Source: a virus. Taken from it: a DNA stretch of 25,282 nucleotides. Of the stretch, positions 5,721 to 12,831 are shown one piece after another. The stretch is taken from the IMG/VR virus record IMGVR_UViG_3300036651_002161, positions 1 through 25,282 of that record, one strand, 5' to 3'. The notes under the pieces were generated by a model. That model was given only the letters and a program-made list of their open reading frames with translations, had not been told where the DNA came from and did no database searches. Position numbers and translations under genes: made by a program. Position 1 is the stretch's first letter, and the number at the start of each line of letters is the position of its first letter.

Positions 5721-6185
5721 ATGCCGAAGCTGGACCGCGCGACCGCCGTCGCCGTCAACAAGGCCGACACGGGCGGCCAGGAACTCCTGCCGGCGGGTGA
5801 GTACGTCGCCACCCTCCGGGAGTGCAAGGTCTCCCCGAAGAAGGACCGCAACCAGAACAGCTACTGGATCTGGTCCTTCGAGATCACTGAGGAGGGCTCG
5901 GCCAAGGGCACGAAGCTCTCGACCAACACCGGCCTGGCCGACAACCAGCACTGGTGGATGAAGATCGTGTTCGACGCGTTCGAGGCCAAGCCGAACGTGG
6001 ACACCGACACGCTGGTCGGCAAGGAGGTCACCCTGGTGGTGGACCAGTCCGAGATCACGGGCGGCCCGCGCAAGGGGAAGCTCCGCAACGAGATCACCTC
6101 CCTGATGCCCAAGGGCGCGCAGGCGGCCGAGGGCGACGACGACGAGTTCGACGAGGACAAGGACGGCGACGACCCCGACTTCTGA
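5721..6185 (+). CDS. DUF669-like single-stranded DNA-binding protein
   Basis: 154 residues with ribosome site AGGAA. The body (residues about 20-130) is beta-rich and matches what I know of DUF669-type phage proteins: LLPAGEYVATLRECKVSPKK, NQNSYWIWSFEITEEG, WWMKIVFDAFEAKPN, LVGKEVTLVVDQSE. The C-terminus is a long acidic tail (DDDEFDEDKDGDD) ending in PDF, like the protein-interaction tip of SSB proteins. It should coat ssDNA during replication and recruit the Sak4-like ATPase or polymerase. It is transcribed from its own operator-bearing promoter and followed by a hairpin at 6203-6242. Confidence 0.85.
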   Translation: MPKLDRATAVAVNKADTGGQELLPAGEYVATLRECKVSPKKDRNQNSYWIWSFEITEEGSAKGTKLSTNTGLADNQHWWMKIVFDAFEAKPNVDTDTLVGKEVTLVVDQSEITGGPRKGKLRNEITSLMPKGAQAAEGDDDEFDEDKDGDDPDF

Positions 6186-6202
6186 TCGGTAGTACCGCCC
6201 AC

Positions 6203-6242
6203 GGGCCGGGCCGCTGCGTATCGAAACGTGGTGGCCCGGCCC
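6203..6242. terminator. Hairpin after SSB gene
   Basis: Ten-base perfect GC-only arms GGGCCGGGCC (6203-6212) and complement (6233-6242) with a 20-base loop, 18 bases after the SSB stop. No clear U-tract. Likely partial terminator separating high SSB expression from the primase-helicase. Confidence 0.6.
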
Positions 6243-6247
6243 TGTCG

Positions 6248-6277
6248 TTGCGCGGCGGTCAACGCGGATGGTCCCAT
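6248..6277 (+). promoter_or_regulatory. Possible weak promoter with degenerate operator
   Basis: TTGCG-CGGCG-GTCAA (6248-6262) resembles the operator family with two changes in the left half. A -35 TTGCGC and a poor -10 TCCCAT (6272-6277) are 18 bases apart. It would serve the primase-helicase at 6310. Confidence 0.35.
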
Positions 6278-6309
6278 GGCAGAACCCGCGCGATCAGGAG
6301 GGCACGAGA

Positions 6310-8499
6310 ATGGCGTCATCCGGCAGGCTCCCCGGACTGGGAGCCGCCCTAAAATGGGCTGCCGCTGGATGGCCGGTTTTGCCGTGCGGTCCCGACAAGA
6401 ACCCACTTATCGAGGCAGGCAAGACAGGCGCAACCCGCGACGAAGATCAGATCAGGCGGTGGTGGGCGGAGTTTCCTTTCGCCTGGGTGGGGGGCAGGAC
6501 CGATGGCCTCGTGGTCCTCGACCTGGACGCCTACAAAGAGGGCCACGAGCAGGACATGGCCTCGCTGCCGGGGGAGCCCCCGGAAACGCGGGTGCACGGC
6601 ACCCTGCGGGGCGGTGCGCACCTTATCTACCTGGATCCGGACGGCATCTGCCGCAGCTCTAAGCTAGGGAAGCACGGCACCATCGACGTCCGGGCCGGGA
6701 CCAGCCACGACTACATCATCCTGCCGAGCCCCGGCAACGGCTACGAGGTCCTGCGAGACACCCCCCCGGCCCACATGCCGCCCTGGCTGCCCCAGCTCCT
6801 GGGAGACCGCCCAGAAACGCGGGACGATACCCCCACCGAGCTACCCGACCCCGCCCCCCTGCCACGGCACCTGCCCGCCAAGCTGACCAAGGCCATGAAC
6901 GACCCGGGCGACGACCCGTCCGAGCACACGAAGCACCTGGCGTTCCTGGCCTGCCAGTTCGACTACACCAACGGCCAGATCCGCACGCTGCTTGAGCACG
7001 ACCTGACGACCACCGCCCGTCGCGAGGACCCGAAGCACGCCCAGTCTGGGTGGTGGCCCGCCGAGTTCTGGCGCGTGGTCAACTGGGCGCGCGACGAGGT
7101 TGCCCAGAAGATGCGATCTTCCGGCGCTGCCGCCGTCCTGATGACCCTGGCCAACGACAACTACGAGTTCGGCATCGCGGACGACGGCGAGCCCTACGCT
7201 CTCCCCCGGACCGGCCCGCTGGTGGTGCGCATGCTCCGTGGCGACAAGTATTCCTTGCGCGCCGAGCTATCCCACCGGTACCATGAGTTGCATGGGGCAC
7301 CCCCGTCCAACGGCGCGATCGCTGATGTGCTTGTGGCCCTAGAGGGACAGTCGCAACTTTCCGATCCGGTGCCCCTCCCGCTGCGGGTGGCCCGCCACGG
7401 CGACGAGCTGGTCCTCGATCTGGGCGACCGCACGGGCCGGGCCGTGGTCATCGGTGCCGGCGGCTGGGACGTGGTGGACCGATCGCCCGTCCTTTTCCGG
7501 CGCACCCGCCTGACGGCGGCTTTGCCCGACCCCGTGCGGGGCGGCAAGCTGACCACCTCGCTGCTGCCCTTCATCAACGTCTCTAAGGACGACTGGCCCC
7601 TGCTCGCCGCGTGCCTGGTTTCCATGCTGTGGCCCGACATCCCCCATCCCATCCCGCACCTTACCGGTACGGAGGGCGTGGCAAAGACCGCCACCACCCG
7701 CACGCTCCGCAGCCTGATGGACCCGTCCTCGGTGGCCACTCGCGGTAAGCCGGAGGAGAAGGACTGGGATGTGGCCCTGGCCTCCCAGTGGATAGTGGCT
7801 CTGGACAACCTCTCCACCATCCCCCCGTGGCTCTCGGACGCCCTGTGCCGGGCAGTCACCGGGGAGGGCGCGGTCCGACGCAAGCTGTACACCGACTCCG
7901 ATATGTCGATGATCGCCGTCCGCCGAGTGATGATGCTCAACGGTATTTCTACCGAGATCAGCAATGCGGACCTGGCGGGCCGTACGATCACGTTCGAGCT
8001 GGAGGCCATCAAAGCCTACCGGGACGAGACCGACCTGGCCCGCGAGTGGCAGGCGGCCCACCCCCTGGCCCTCGGTGCTCTGCTCGACATGGCCGCAGCC
8101 GCTCTCAAGGCCGCCCCCGACGTCGCGCTCGATCCCATCTACCGGATGGCTGACTTTGCCCGCATAACCGCGGCTCTGGACAAGATCAACGGCACCAACG
8201 CTCTTGAGACCTATCGCCAGCGCCTCGAAAACTCCGCCCGGGACGTGCTCCACCTAGACGCGGTCGGCACCGCGATCATCGAGTTCATGACCGGACGTGA
8301 CGCCTGGGACGGCATGTGGAGCGATCTTGAAAACGAGCTACGCCGGTACGCGGGCACCAAGAGCCCCGGCTGGCCAAAAGGTCCCGTCGCCTGGGGCACC
8401 AAGCTCAAACGCATCGGTAACCCCCTGCAGCGTGCAGGCATCCAGGTGGTGAAGGAGCACACCCGCCTGGGAGCCCGGTACTTCATAACCCGCGCTTGA
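6310..8499 (+). CDS. Primase-polymerase/helicase fusion (AEP prim-pol + P-loop ATPase)
   Basis: 729 residues. The ATG at 6310 has GGAGGG upstream; an earlier ATG at 6268 lacks one. The N-terminal 200 residues are an archaeo-eukaryotic prim-pol domain: LPCGPDKNPLIEAGKTGAT, Asp71-x-Asp73 (VVLDLD), RGGAHLIY with His104, and DVRAGTSHDYIILP. After a linker, residues about 440-620 form a P-loop ATPase with a Walker A-like GTEGVAKT (Ala where Gly is usual), Walker B IVALDN and a sensor-like region (VRRVMMLNGI). Such proteins prime and unwind the phage origin. The iteron region immediately downstream would be a logical origin. Confidence 0.87.
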   Translation: MASSGRLPGLGAALKWAAAGWPVLPCGPDKNPLIEAGKTGATRDEDQIRRWWAEFPFAWVGGRTDGLVVLDLDAYKEGHEQDMASLPGEPPETRVHGTLRGGAHLIYLDPDGICRSSKLGKHGTIDVRAGTSHDYIILPSPGNGYEVLRDTPPAHMPPWLPQLLGDRPETRDDTPTELPDPAPLPRHLPAKLTKAMNDPGDDPSEHTKHLAFLACQFDYTNGQIRTLLEHDLTTTARREDPKHAQSGWWPAEFWRVVNWARDEVAQKMRSSGAAAVLMTLANDNYEFGIADDGEPYALPRTGPLVVRMLRGDKYSLRAELSHRYHELHGAPPSNGAIADVLVALEGQSQLSDPVPLPLRVARHGDELVLDLGDRTGRAVVIGAGGWDVVDRSPVLFRRTRLTAALPDPVRGGKLTTSLLPFINVSKDDWPLLAACLVSMLWPDIPHPIPHLTGTEGVAKTATTRTLRSLMDPSSVATRGKPEEKDWDVALASQWIVALDNLSTIPPWLSDALCRAVTGEGAVRRKLYTDSDMSMIAVRRVMMLNGISTEISNADLAGRTITFELEAIKAYRDETDLAREWQAAHPLALGALLDMAAAALKAAPDVALDPIYRMADFARITAALDKINGTNALETYRQRLENSARDVLHLDAVGTAIIEFMTGRDAWDGMWSDLENELRRYAGTKSPGWPKGPVAWGTKLKRIGNPLQRAGIQVVKEHTRLGARYFITRA

Positions 8500-8640
8500 G
8501 GCCCCGTGATGGCCGTGATACCTGTGATGGGGGGTCCACCGGCCCCCCAACTCTCTCTCTAATATCTAGGGAGAAGGGGAAGGGTAGATCGTCACAGTCG
8601 TCACACCATCACAGCCCCTGTTTCCCATCCGTCTAGCCAC
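8500..8640. other. Iteron-bearing non-coding region, candidate origin or regulatory array
   Basis: Three GTGAT copies start at 8506, 8515 and 8524 (9-base period). Facing them in the opposite orientation are GTCAC at 8591, GTCAC at 8600 and ATCAC at 8608. CTGTGATGG (8522-8530) and its complement (8606-8614) form the core inverted pair. Between lie a GC hairpin, a CT-run, the only A/T-rich patch (AATATCTAG) and a purine run. The position behind the primase-helicase fits a replication origin. Confidence 0.45.
8529..8548 (+). terminator. GC hairpin after primase-helicase gene
   Basis: GGGGGG-T-CC (8529-8537) pairs with GG-CCCCCC (8541-8548) with one bulged T and a 3-base loop, 29 bases after the stop. 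A pyrimidine run follows but not a U-tract. Probable terminator, though it also lies within the iteron region. Confidence 0.5.
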
Positions 8641-8670
8641 CGTGGTGACCCGTCATCCGGGAGACATAAA

Positions 8671-8700
8671 TAGACACGTGACAAGGCGTCATGGTACGAT
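8671..8700 (+). promoter_or_regulatory. Promoter with operator in spacer (TAGACA-18-TACGAT)
   Basis: TAGACA (8671-8676), spacer 18, TACGAT (8695-8700). GTGAC-AAGGC-GTCAT (8678-8692) is a family operator, shifted 7 bases to lie wholly in the spacer. A shorter palindrome, TGACCCGTCA (8646-8655), lies just upstream. It drives the gene at 8742. Confidence 0.6.
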
Positions 8701-8741
8701 GGCACTGATCGCGTCACCCAGGCTACGAGAGGACGATCAGC

Positions 8742-9089
8742 GTGCGAAGCAGAGAACAAAACCTGACCGGCACAGTTCTAGACGTGCTGGACGAGGTGCG
8801 CCGGGCCATGAATGCCGATCCGGATTTCAAAGTACAGTGGACCGACCACGCAAACCCCGAGCACTATCGCGTACCGTGGACTTCCAACAAGCGGATCGGG
8901 ATAGCCGGGGCTATTCTGCTAGGCGACACCGGCGCTAACTTCCAGGACTGTTACGCTGCCGTCTGGGAAGCAATTCAGGGCCGTCCTGGCACGGGGGACC
9001 CAGAACCCCCCAGCGAGATTCGCGTTACCATCACCGTCCGTGGCGGTGACGTACTGATTGACACGGCGTCAAACCCCGTAGTAAGATAG
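8742..9089 (+). CDS. Hypothetical small protein
   Basis: 115 residues from a GTG with GAGAGGA about 8 bases upstream. The N-terminal half is helical (LTGTVLDVLDEVRRAMNADPDF), then an aromatic middle (VQWTDHANPEHYRVPWTSN) and a short C-terminal beta part (EIRVTITVRGGDVLIDTA). No recognised family. It has its own operator-bearing promoter and leader, and its last codons contain the next promoter (9058-9087), so its transcript probably reads into the structured RNA region. Confidence 0.7.
   Translation: MRSREQNLTGTVLDVLDEVRRAMNADPDFKVQWTDHANPEHYRVPWTSNKRIGIAGAILLGDTGANFQDCYAAVWEAIQGRPGTGDPEPPSEIRVTITVRGGDVLIDTASNPVVR
9058..9087 (+). promoter_or_regulatory. Promoter with perfect operator for the structured RNA (TTGACA-18-TAAGAT)
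   Basis: TTGACA (9058-9063), spacer 18, TAAGAT (9082-9087). Operator TTGAC-ACGGC-GTCAA (9058-9072) is perfect in both half-sites. It lies inside the last codons of the 8742 gene and points into a region with no gene on the plus strand. Confidence 0.75.
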
Positions 9090-9092
9090 GCG

Positions 9093-9299
9093 GGCCGGGG
9101 TGGGAACCGTCGGGTAGCGGTACCCGCCCATCCCGGCTCCCGGATTGCCAGGGACCGAGGGTAAGTAGGAAAGTCAGCGCCTCGCCGGGCCGCCGACCGG
9201 CGTATAGGGCCTCTCACCCACCCGAGAGGCGGCGTATCCCCCCGGTTCCGGGCACAACGAGGGCCGCTCCCCCACCTTCGCAGGGTGAGCGGCCCTCGT
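9093..9299 (+). ncRNA. Candidate structured phage small RNA, about 205 bases
   Basis: Starts about 6 bases after a strong -10 and ends in a 13-bp hairpin. Predicted elements: an 11-bp stem (9094-9104 with 9127-9137, one G-U pair) carrying an inner 6-bp hairpin (9111-9116 with 9121-9126); CGCCGG/CCGGCG (9183-9188, 9197-9202); GCCTCTC/GAGAGGC (9209-9215, 9224-9230). CGCCTC (9178-9183) could alternatively pair with GAGGCG (9226-9231), giving a possible switch. GGCGTAT occurs twice (9199, 9231). No reasonable open frame exists. Not recognised as a known RNA family. Confidence 0.6.
9257..9299. terminator. Bidirectional 13-bp terminator hairpin
   Basis: Perfect arms 9257-9269 and 9287-9299, core GAGGGCCGCTC, with a CCC/GGG inner stem around a 9-base loop. 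On the plus side it is followed by CTGTGTTT. It lies 8 bases past the stop of the leftward gene 9307-9711, so it can end both the structured RNA and the leftward operon. Confidence 0.8.
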
Positions 9300-9306
9300 C
9301 TGTGTT

Positions 9307-9711
9307 TCAGTCCTTGCGCCAGCCCTGGGAGAGCAGGTACCGCGCCATCGCCTCCTCGGGCGTCCCGTTTTCGCTGGGGAGGACGTGGCAGAGGTCCTCG
9401 GTCAGCGCGGCGTGCATCGCCTTGTCGGCCAGGTCGCTCATTTCCCTGAGGTGCCGGATAATCACGATGGCCGGACCCCCGATGTGGCTGCCGATCTTCC
9501 CGCCGCGTTCGGTGTACGCCCGCAGGGAAGCGACCATGAACTCATGGCGCGGGGTGCCGCTATCCAGGTGCACCATGTGCTTGCGGTCCCTGCGCCAGCT
9601 CGGCAGGACCTCCTCCGCCAGTTTCCGGGTGATCGGGTCGTCGTAGAGCGCCTGCTCCACTTCACGATAGTTGCTGTCCACGATCGCCACGGTGCGGCCG
9701 ATCTCGTCCAT
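9307..9711 (-). CDS. Hypothetical protein, last gene of helicase operon
   Basis: 134 residues with a GAGGAG ribosome site formed by the last codons of the helicase gene. It looks mainly helical: YREVEQALYDDPITRKLAEEVLPSW, EFMVASLRAYTERG, IIRHLREMSDLADKAMHAAL, EEAMARYLLSQGW. No catalytic motif or zinc ligands are evident. One base separates it from the helicase stop, so the two are coupled. Unknown function; a helicase partner is possible from position alone. Confidence 0.75.
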   Translation of the reverse strand: MDEIGRTVAIVDSNYREVEQALYDDPITRKLAEEVLPSWRRDRKHMVHLDSGTPRHEFMVASLRAYTERGGKIGSHIGGPAIVIIRHLREMSDLADKAMHAALTEDLCHVLPSENGTPEEAMARYLLSQGWRKD

Positions 9712-9712
9712 G

Positions 9713-11443
9713 TCAGTTCTCCTCGTCGTCGTTGTCCGGCTCCCAGCCGTCCGGGGGCGGGTTGTCGCTCGAAAAACCGGCCTCCTCCGCCGCAGCCGCC
9801 CATTCGTAGGTGTCGTTGATTCCGATCAGTTCCGGCCCGTGTTCTCCGACCAGGTACGCCCCGCTAGGGTTACCCGGATCGATCGGTAGCACCCCGACCC
9901 GGGCCAGCGGTGCGAGGTCGATCTTTGCGCCGTCGTCCGTGATCGGCAGCCGGGCCAGTTCGAACGGACCTTCGATGTTGTCCCGCGTAGAGAGCCGGGG
10001 AGGCGTGGTGCGGGGTCCCTTCGGCCACTCTAGGCTCCCCAGTCCCAGCGTCAGCTTGGCCCGCGTCACGGTCACGTAGCTGAGCCGTAGCTCGTCCTGC
10101 CTGGGCTCCTCTCCCTCTTTCGGCGGCGTGAAGTCGTCGCCCACCTGGACGTGATCCCACTCCCTCCCCTTCGCCTTGTGCGCGGTCGAGACCACCAGGT
10201 CGGGCCGCCCCCGGCTCTCGTCTACCAGCTCGTTGCACATCTGCAGGATGGCGTCGGTTCCCATCGAGTCCACGATCGCCACCAGCGGAGCCAGGCTGCC
10301 CGCGTCCTCTCTCTCTTCCTTGACGTACTTCTGGACCTCCCTCCAGTTCTGGAACGCCACCAGGTCGGGGTGATCTGTCGCCGCCCCCGCCTTGAGGCTC
10401 GCAGCCGCCCGCGCCAGCAGCGCGATCGGGCCGCTTCCCCCGACGATCGCGACCCGCTTGCCGGCCTTGAGCCCGGCCATCGCGGAGAAGATCGCTCCTG
10501 CGTTCCCCCGGGTCAGGATGGCGCTCGGGTTGTCCAGCTCGTCCCGCGTGACCTCGCTGGCCAGTTTCTTGTAGCCCTTCAACCTGAGGTCGCTGCCCAG
10601 CCGTTCGAGCCACTCGTTGGCTTCCTCGGCCACGTCCGGGCCGAACCGGTAGCTCCCGGTCAGCATTAGCGTGTGCGCGGCCTGGAACCCCTCCATGTAG
10701 TCCTTGGCCCCGCGCCACTCGTAGATGGCCTGGTTCGGGTCGCCCACCAGTTGCAACTGGCACCTGCCCTGCTGCCGGATCACGATGTCACCGACGCACG
10801 GGTTGGTGTCCTGCGCCTCGTCCAGGATCACGAGGTCGAAGTTCAGCTTCGGCTCCCCGAGCTGGTAGATCTTGAGGTAGCTGTCGTGGCTGAACGGGAA
10901 CCGCCCGCCCTGCGACATCACATCTTCCCACGCCACCGCCGCGAGCGGCTGGATCTGCGCTCGCAACTCGTTGTTCATGTCCGCGTCCCACGCACTCACC
11001 CAGGGAACGTGGCCCTCGTGCAGCTCGACGTCGGCGCTGTGGCAGTAGCGGTCAACCGTCCTCCGGACGATGCTCGCCACTTTCGCCTGCACCAAGCGCT
11101 CGTGCGCCACCTGGATCGGCCGGTAGCCCATCACCTGCGCCAGCTTCCAGCTCGGGCACCTGCCCTCGTTGAGCCGGCTGCTGTAGCTCCGCCCCACGGG
11201 ACCGAATGCCAGCCCGTGCGTCGTTTTGCACTGCACGTTCCCCGGCATCCTCGCCTGCGCATCTTCCTTGGCCGCCCGGTTGAAGGCGATGTACAGGATC
11301 CGCTTGCGGGGGTACCTGCGGGCCACCATTTCGGCCGTGCTGGTCTTGCCAGTCCCTGCGCCCGCGATCGTCAGCACATCTTCTCCGGTTCCCACCGCCC
11401 GGATGATCGCCCGCTGCTCTTCGTTCGGCTTGTTGGTAGTCAC
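9713..11443 (-). CDS. UvrD/Rep-like superfamily 1 DNA helicase
   Basis: 576 residues from a GTG overlapping the upstream stop (GTGA). SF1A motifs: Q-motif NEEQRAII, motif I AGAGTGKT (residues 27-34), Ia YIAFNRAAKEDA, motif II LDEAQD (207-212), motif III LVGDPNQAIYEWRGA, motif IV SYRFGPDVAEEAN, motif V STAHKAKGREWD, motif VI RLSYVTVTRAK. It should be a 3'-5' ssDNA translocase used in replication restart or recombination. The C-terminal 90 residues after motif VI are acidic and not part of the core. It is in the leftward operon 12182-9307, opposite to the main replication operons. Confidence 0.93.
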   Translation of the reverse strand: MTTNKPNEEQRAIIRAVGTGEDVLTIAGAGTGKTSTAEMVARRYPRKRILYIAFNRAAKEDAQARMPGNVQCKTTHGLAFGPVGRSYSSRLNEGRCPSWKLAQVMGYRPIQVAHERLVQAKVASIVRRTVDRYCHSADVELHEGHVPWVSAWDADMNNELRAQIQPLAAVAWEDVMSQGGRFPFSHDSYLKIYQLGEPKLNFDLVILDEAQDTNPCVGDIVIRQQGRCQLQLVGDPNQAIYEWRGAKDYMEGFQAAHTLMLTGSYRFGPDVAEEANEWLERLGSDLRLKGYKKLASEVTRDELDNPSAILTRGNAGAIFSAMAGLKAGKRVAIVGGSGPIALLARAAASLKAGAATDHPDLVAFQNWREVQKYVKEEREDAGSLAPLVAIVDSMGTDAILQMCNELVDESRGRPDLVVSTAHKAKGREWDHVQVGDDFTPPKEGEEPRQDELRLSYVTVTRAKLTLGLGSLEWPKGPRTTPPRLSTRDNIEGPFELARLPITDDGAKIDLAPLARVGVLPIDPGNPSGAYLVGEHGPELIGINDTYEWAAAAEEAGFSSDNPPPDGWEPDNDDEEN

Positions 11444-11940
11444 TTCGTGCCCTCTATCCACTTGTACCGGATAACTCCGTTTTCGAAGCTCTTGTATTCC
11501 ACGGCGTACTCCCCGGGGGGCGTGTTCTCGGGTATTCCATCCACCACGACCCGCAGGGGCGTGATCGGTACCGGGTTTGCGTCCCGGTAGCCTTCCACGT
11601 ACGCTTCGTGGTACTGCTCCATGGTCACCCCGGGTTCCATCGACGCTTGCCGGTTGCTGGCCCACTGCATCAGCCTCGGGTACACGGCGAACTGGTTCTG
11701 TATCGCGTTATCCGACAGGCGGTCCTCCGCTCCCATCGTCCGCGCGTCATCCAGCGTCACGAAAACCGGGGGCTTCGGCACTATCCGCTTAGGGCACGCG
11801 TACTGGTGCGCCTGAATCCGTCCCACCAGGTCGTCCGCGCTGATGGCATCGTTGTCGTATGTCGCCTTGAAGATGGTCTCGTCGCATTCGAGGCACACCA
11901 GCTCTCCCGCGTCGTCCTGCGCGGGTATCCACAGCTTCAC
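11440..11940 (-). CDS. Hypothetical protein with N-terminal zinc finger
   Basis: 166 residues from a GTG in a GTGA overlap. Residues about 13-51 hold CLEC and later HQYAC, a C-x2-C...H-x3-C pattern like a C2HC/C2H2 zinc finger. The middle (DRLSDNAIQNQFAVYPRLMQWASNRQ) is helical and the C-terminal 50 residues are beta-rich (LRVVVDGIPENTPPGEYAVEYKSFENGVIRYKWIEG). Its stop overlaps the helicase start, so it is co-expressed with it. Family not recognised. Confidence 0.7.
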   Translation of the reverse strand: MKLWIPAQDDAGELVCLECDETIFKATYDNDAISADDLVGRIQAHQYACPKRIVPKPPVFVTLDDARTMGAEDRLSDNAIQNQFAVYPRLMQWASNRQASMEPGVTMEQYHEAYVEGYRDANPVPITPLRVVVDGIPENTPPGEYAVEYKSFENGVIRYKWIEGTK

Positions 11941-12182
11941 GACACCGCCACCAGCCCGTCCGCAGCCATCCGCACGAGGGCCGCACGCACTGCTCCCGGG
12001 TCCTCGGGGTCGAAGGGGGCGTGTCCGATCTTCCGGGCCTCGTTGTTCACCCAGGCCCACACCGTGAAGGTTCCGTCGTCGTTCAGCTTGGCCGTGTACC
12101 GGCCGTACTCCCCAAACCCGGTTGCCCGGTCCAGCCGCGTCCGTAGGTATCCGGAGAGCGTGGTGTCGAGGAAGATAGCCAT
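11937..12182 (-). CDS. Small hypothetical protein, first gene of helicase operon
   Basis: 81 residues with a GGAG ribosome site. It contains a central beta pair (GRYTAKLNDDGTFTVWAWV) and a C-terminal helix (PGAVRAALVRMAADGLVAV). Not recognised. It is transcribed from the promoter at 12235-12263 with a leader of about 45 bases, and it heads the four-gene leftward operon ending at 9307. Confidence 0.7.
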   Translation of the reverse strand: MAIFLDTTLSGYLRTRLDRATGFGEYGRYTAKLNDDGTFTVWAWVNNEARKIGHAPFDPEDPGAVRAALVRMAADGLVAVS

Positions 12183-12234
12183 TTACCGCTCCAATCGTCG
12201 GGCGGCCCACCCGGAGCCGCCATCGCATACCCCG

Positions 12235-12263
12235 ATTCTACCGTGCCCGTGACACGGTGACAA
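12235..12263 (-). promoter_or_regulatory. Promoter with operator, leftward (TTGTCA-17-TAGAAT)
   Basis: Minus strand: TTGTCA (12263-12258), spacer 17, TAGAAT (12240-12235), one of the best -10 boxes in the window. The operator GTGAC-ACGGT-GACAA (12249-12263) overlaps the -35. It should drive the UvrD operon. Confidence 0.7.
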
Positions 12264-12293
12264 CCCCCCACAAACCCTCTTGACCCACCGTCG

Positions 12294-12323
12294 TTGACAC
12301 CCGGACAATCCCGCTGCTAGGCT
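12294..12323 (+). promoter_or_regulatory. Promoter with operator, rightward (TTGACA-18-TAGGCT)
   Basis: TTGACA (12294-12299), spacer 18, TAGGCT (12318-12323). Operator-like TTGAC-ACCCG-GACAA (12294-12308), with a second partial site TTGAC-CCACC-GTCGT at 12280-12294. It drives 12358 and the DNA polymerase, back to back with the promoter at 12235-12263. Confidence 0.7.
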
Positions 12324-12357
12324 ACCTGCACACCCGCGAGCCCGGGAGGGAGCGTGC

Positions 12358-12831
12358 ATGACGAAATCGACCGGCCTGGCCTGGACCACCGCGTCTCTCC
12401 AGTCCGACGACTGGCAAGGAACTGCACAGGCGATGGTCTCGCTCGTCCAGGCTGGCTACGACAGTCTCGATGCAGCGGAGGCTGTGGGCCTTGCCATGAT
12501 GGCCGACTACGCCGTCAGCCTCGACGGGGTCTTTGGTGTGTCCATGTTGCAGACTGCCCCGGCTCACCCCCACGACTACGCCCTGGTTCCAGTTATTCTG
12601 CCTGATCTGGACCAGACCGTGGTGGCCCATCTTTGCACAGAGTGCGACCAGTGCTTCCCCAACGACGAATGGATCAATCACTATGAAGCTGCCCGATCGC
12701 TCGGGTCTGACAGTGGCCTACGACACCGAGGGCAGCGGCCTGTTTGTGGACGATGGCGCTCGTATTTCTGCTACCTCCATTGCCTGGCGGGACGAGTATG
12801 GCGACTTGTGCGCTACCTCGACCCCCTTTGA
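12358..12831 (+). CDS. Small protein with Cys/His motif, long 3' overlap with polymerase
   Basis: 157 residues if read to its stop; GGGAGGGAG is the ribosome site. The first 108 residues look genuine: two helices (WQGTAQAMVSLVQAGYDSL, DAAEAVGLAMMADYAV) then HLCTECDQCF...NHY, a C-x2-C-x2-C with a later His that could hold zinc. From residue 109 the frame lies inside the polymerase gene (149-base overlap) and becomes Arg/Cys-rich and unlike the first part. Family unknown. Confidence 0.6.
   Translation: MTKSTGLAWTTASLQSDDWQGTAQAMVSLVQAGYDSLDAAEAVGLAMMADYAVSLDGVFGVSMLQTAPAHPHDYALVPVILPDLDQTVVAHLCTECDQCFPNDEWINHYEAARSLGSDSGLRHRGQRPVCGRWRSYFCYLHCLAGRVWRLVRYLDPL

Noticed and set aside
6268-6309. 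Alternative primase-helicase start at 6268
   Set aside because: No ribosome site, and it would overlap the weak promoter; GGAGGG precedes the ATG at 6310.
7194-8253. Leftward open frames opposite the primase-helicase
   Set aside because: No ribosome sites or domains; composition is typical of antisense frames of a GC-rich gene.
9240-9300. tRNA-like T-arm (CCCGGTTCCGGG)
   Set aside because: No acceptor stem, anticodon arm or correct spacing; the region forms the RNA terminator hairpin instead.
10673-11590. Rightward 305-residue open frame opposite the UvrD helicase
   Set aside because: Overlaps a gene with all seven SF1 motifs on the other strand and has no domain of its own.
11444-11665. 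N-terminal extension of the UvrD-like helicase
   Set aside because: This stretch is the other frame of the 11440-11940 gene; the GTGA overlap start at 11443 gives a normal SF1 N-terminus (NEEQ Q-motif).
12533-12682. In-frame extension upstream of the polymerase ATG
   Set aside because: The sequence reads Cys/Pro/Trp/Thr-rich and unlike a polymerase N-terminus, and overlaps the good frame of the 12358 gene. The ATG at 12683 puts the DTEG exonuclease motif near residue 14 as expected.
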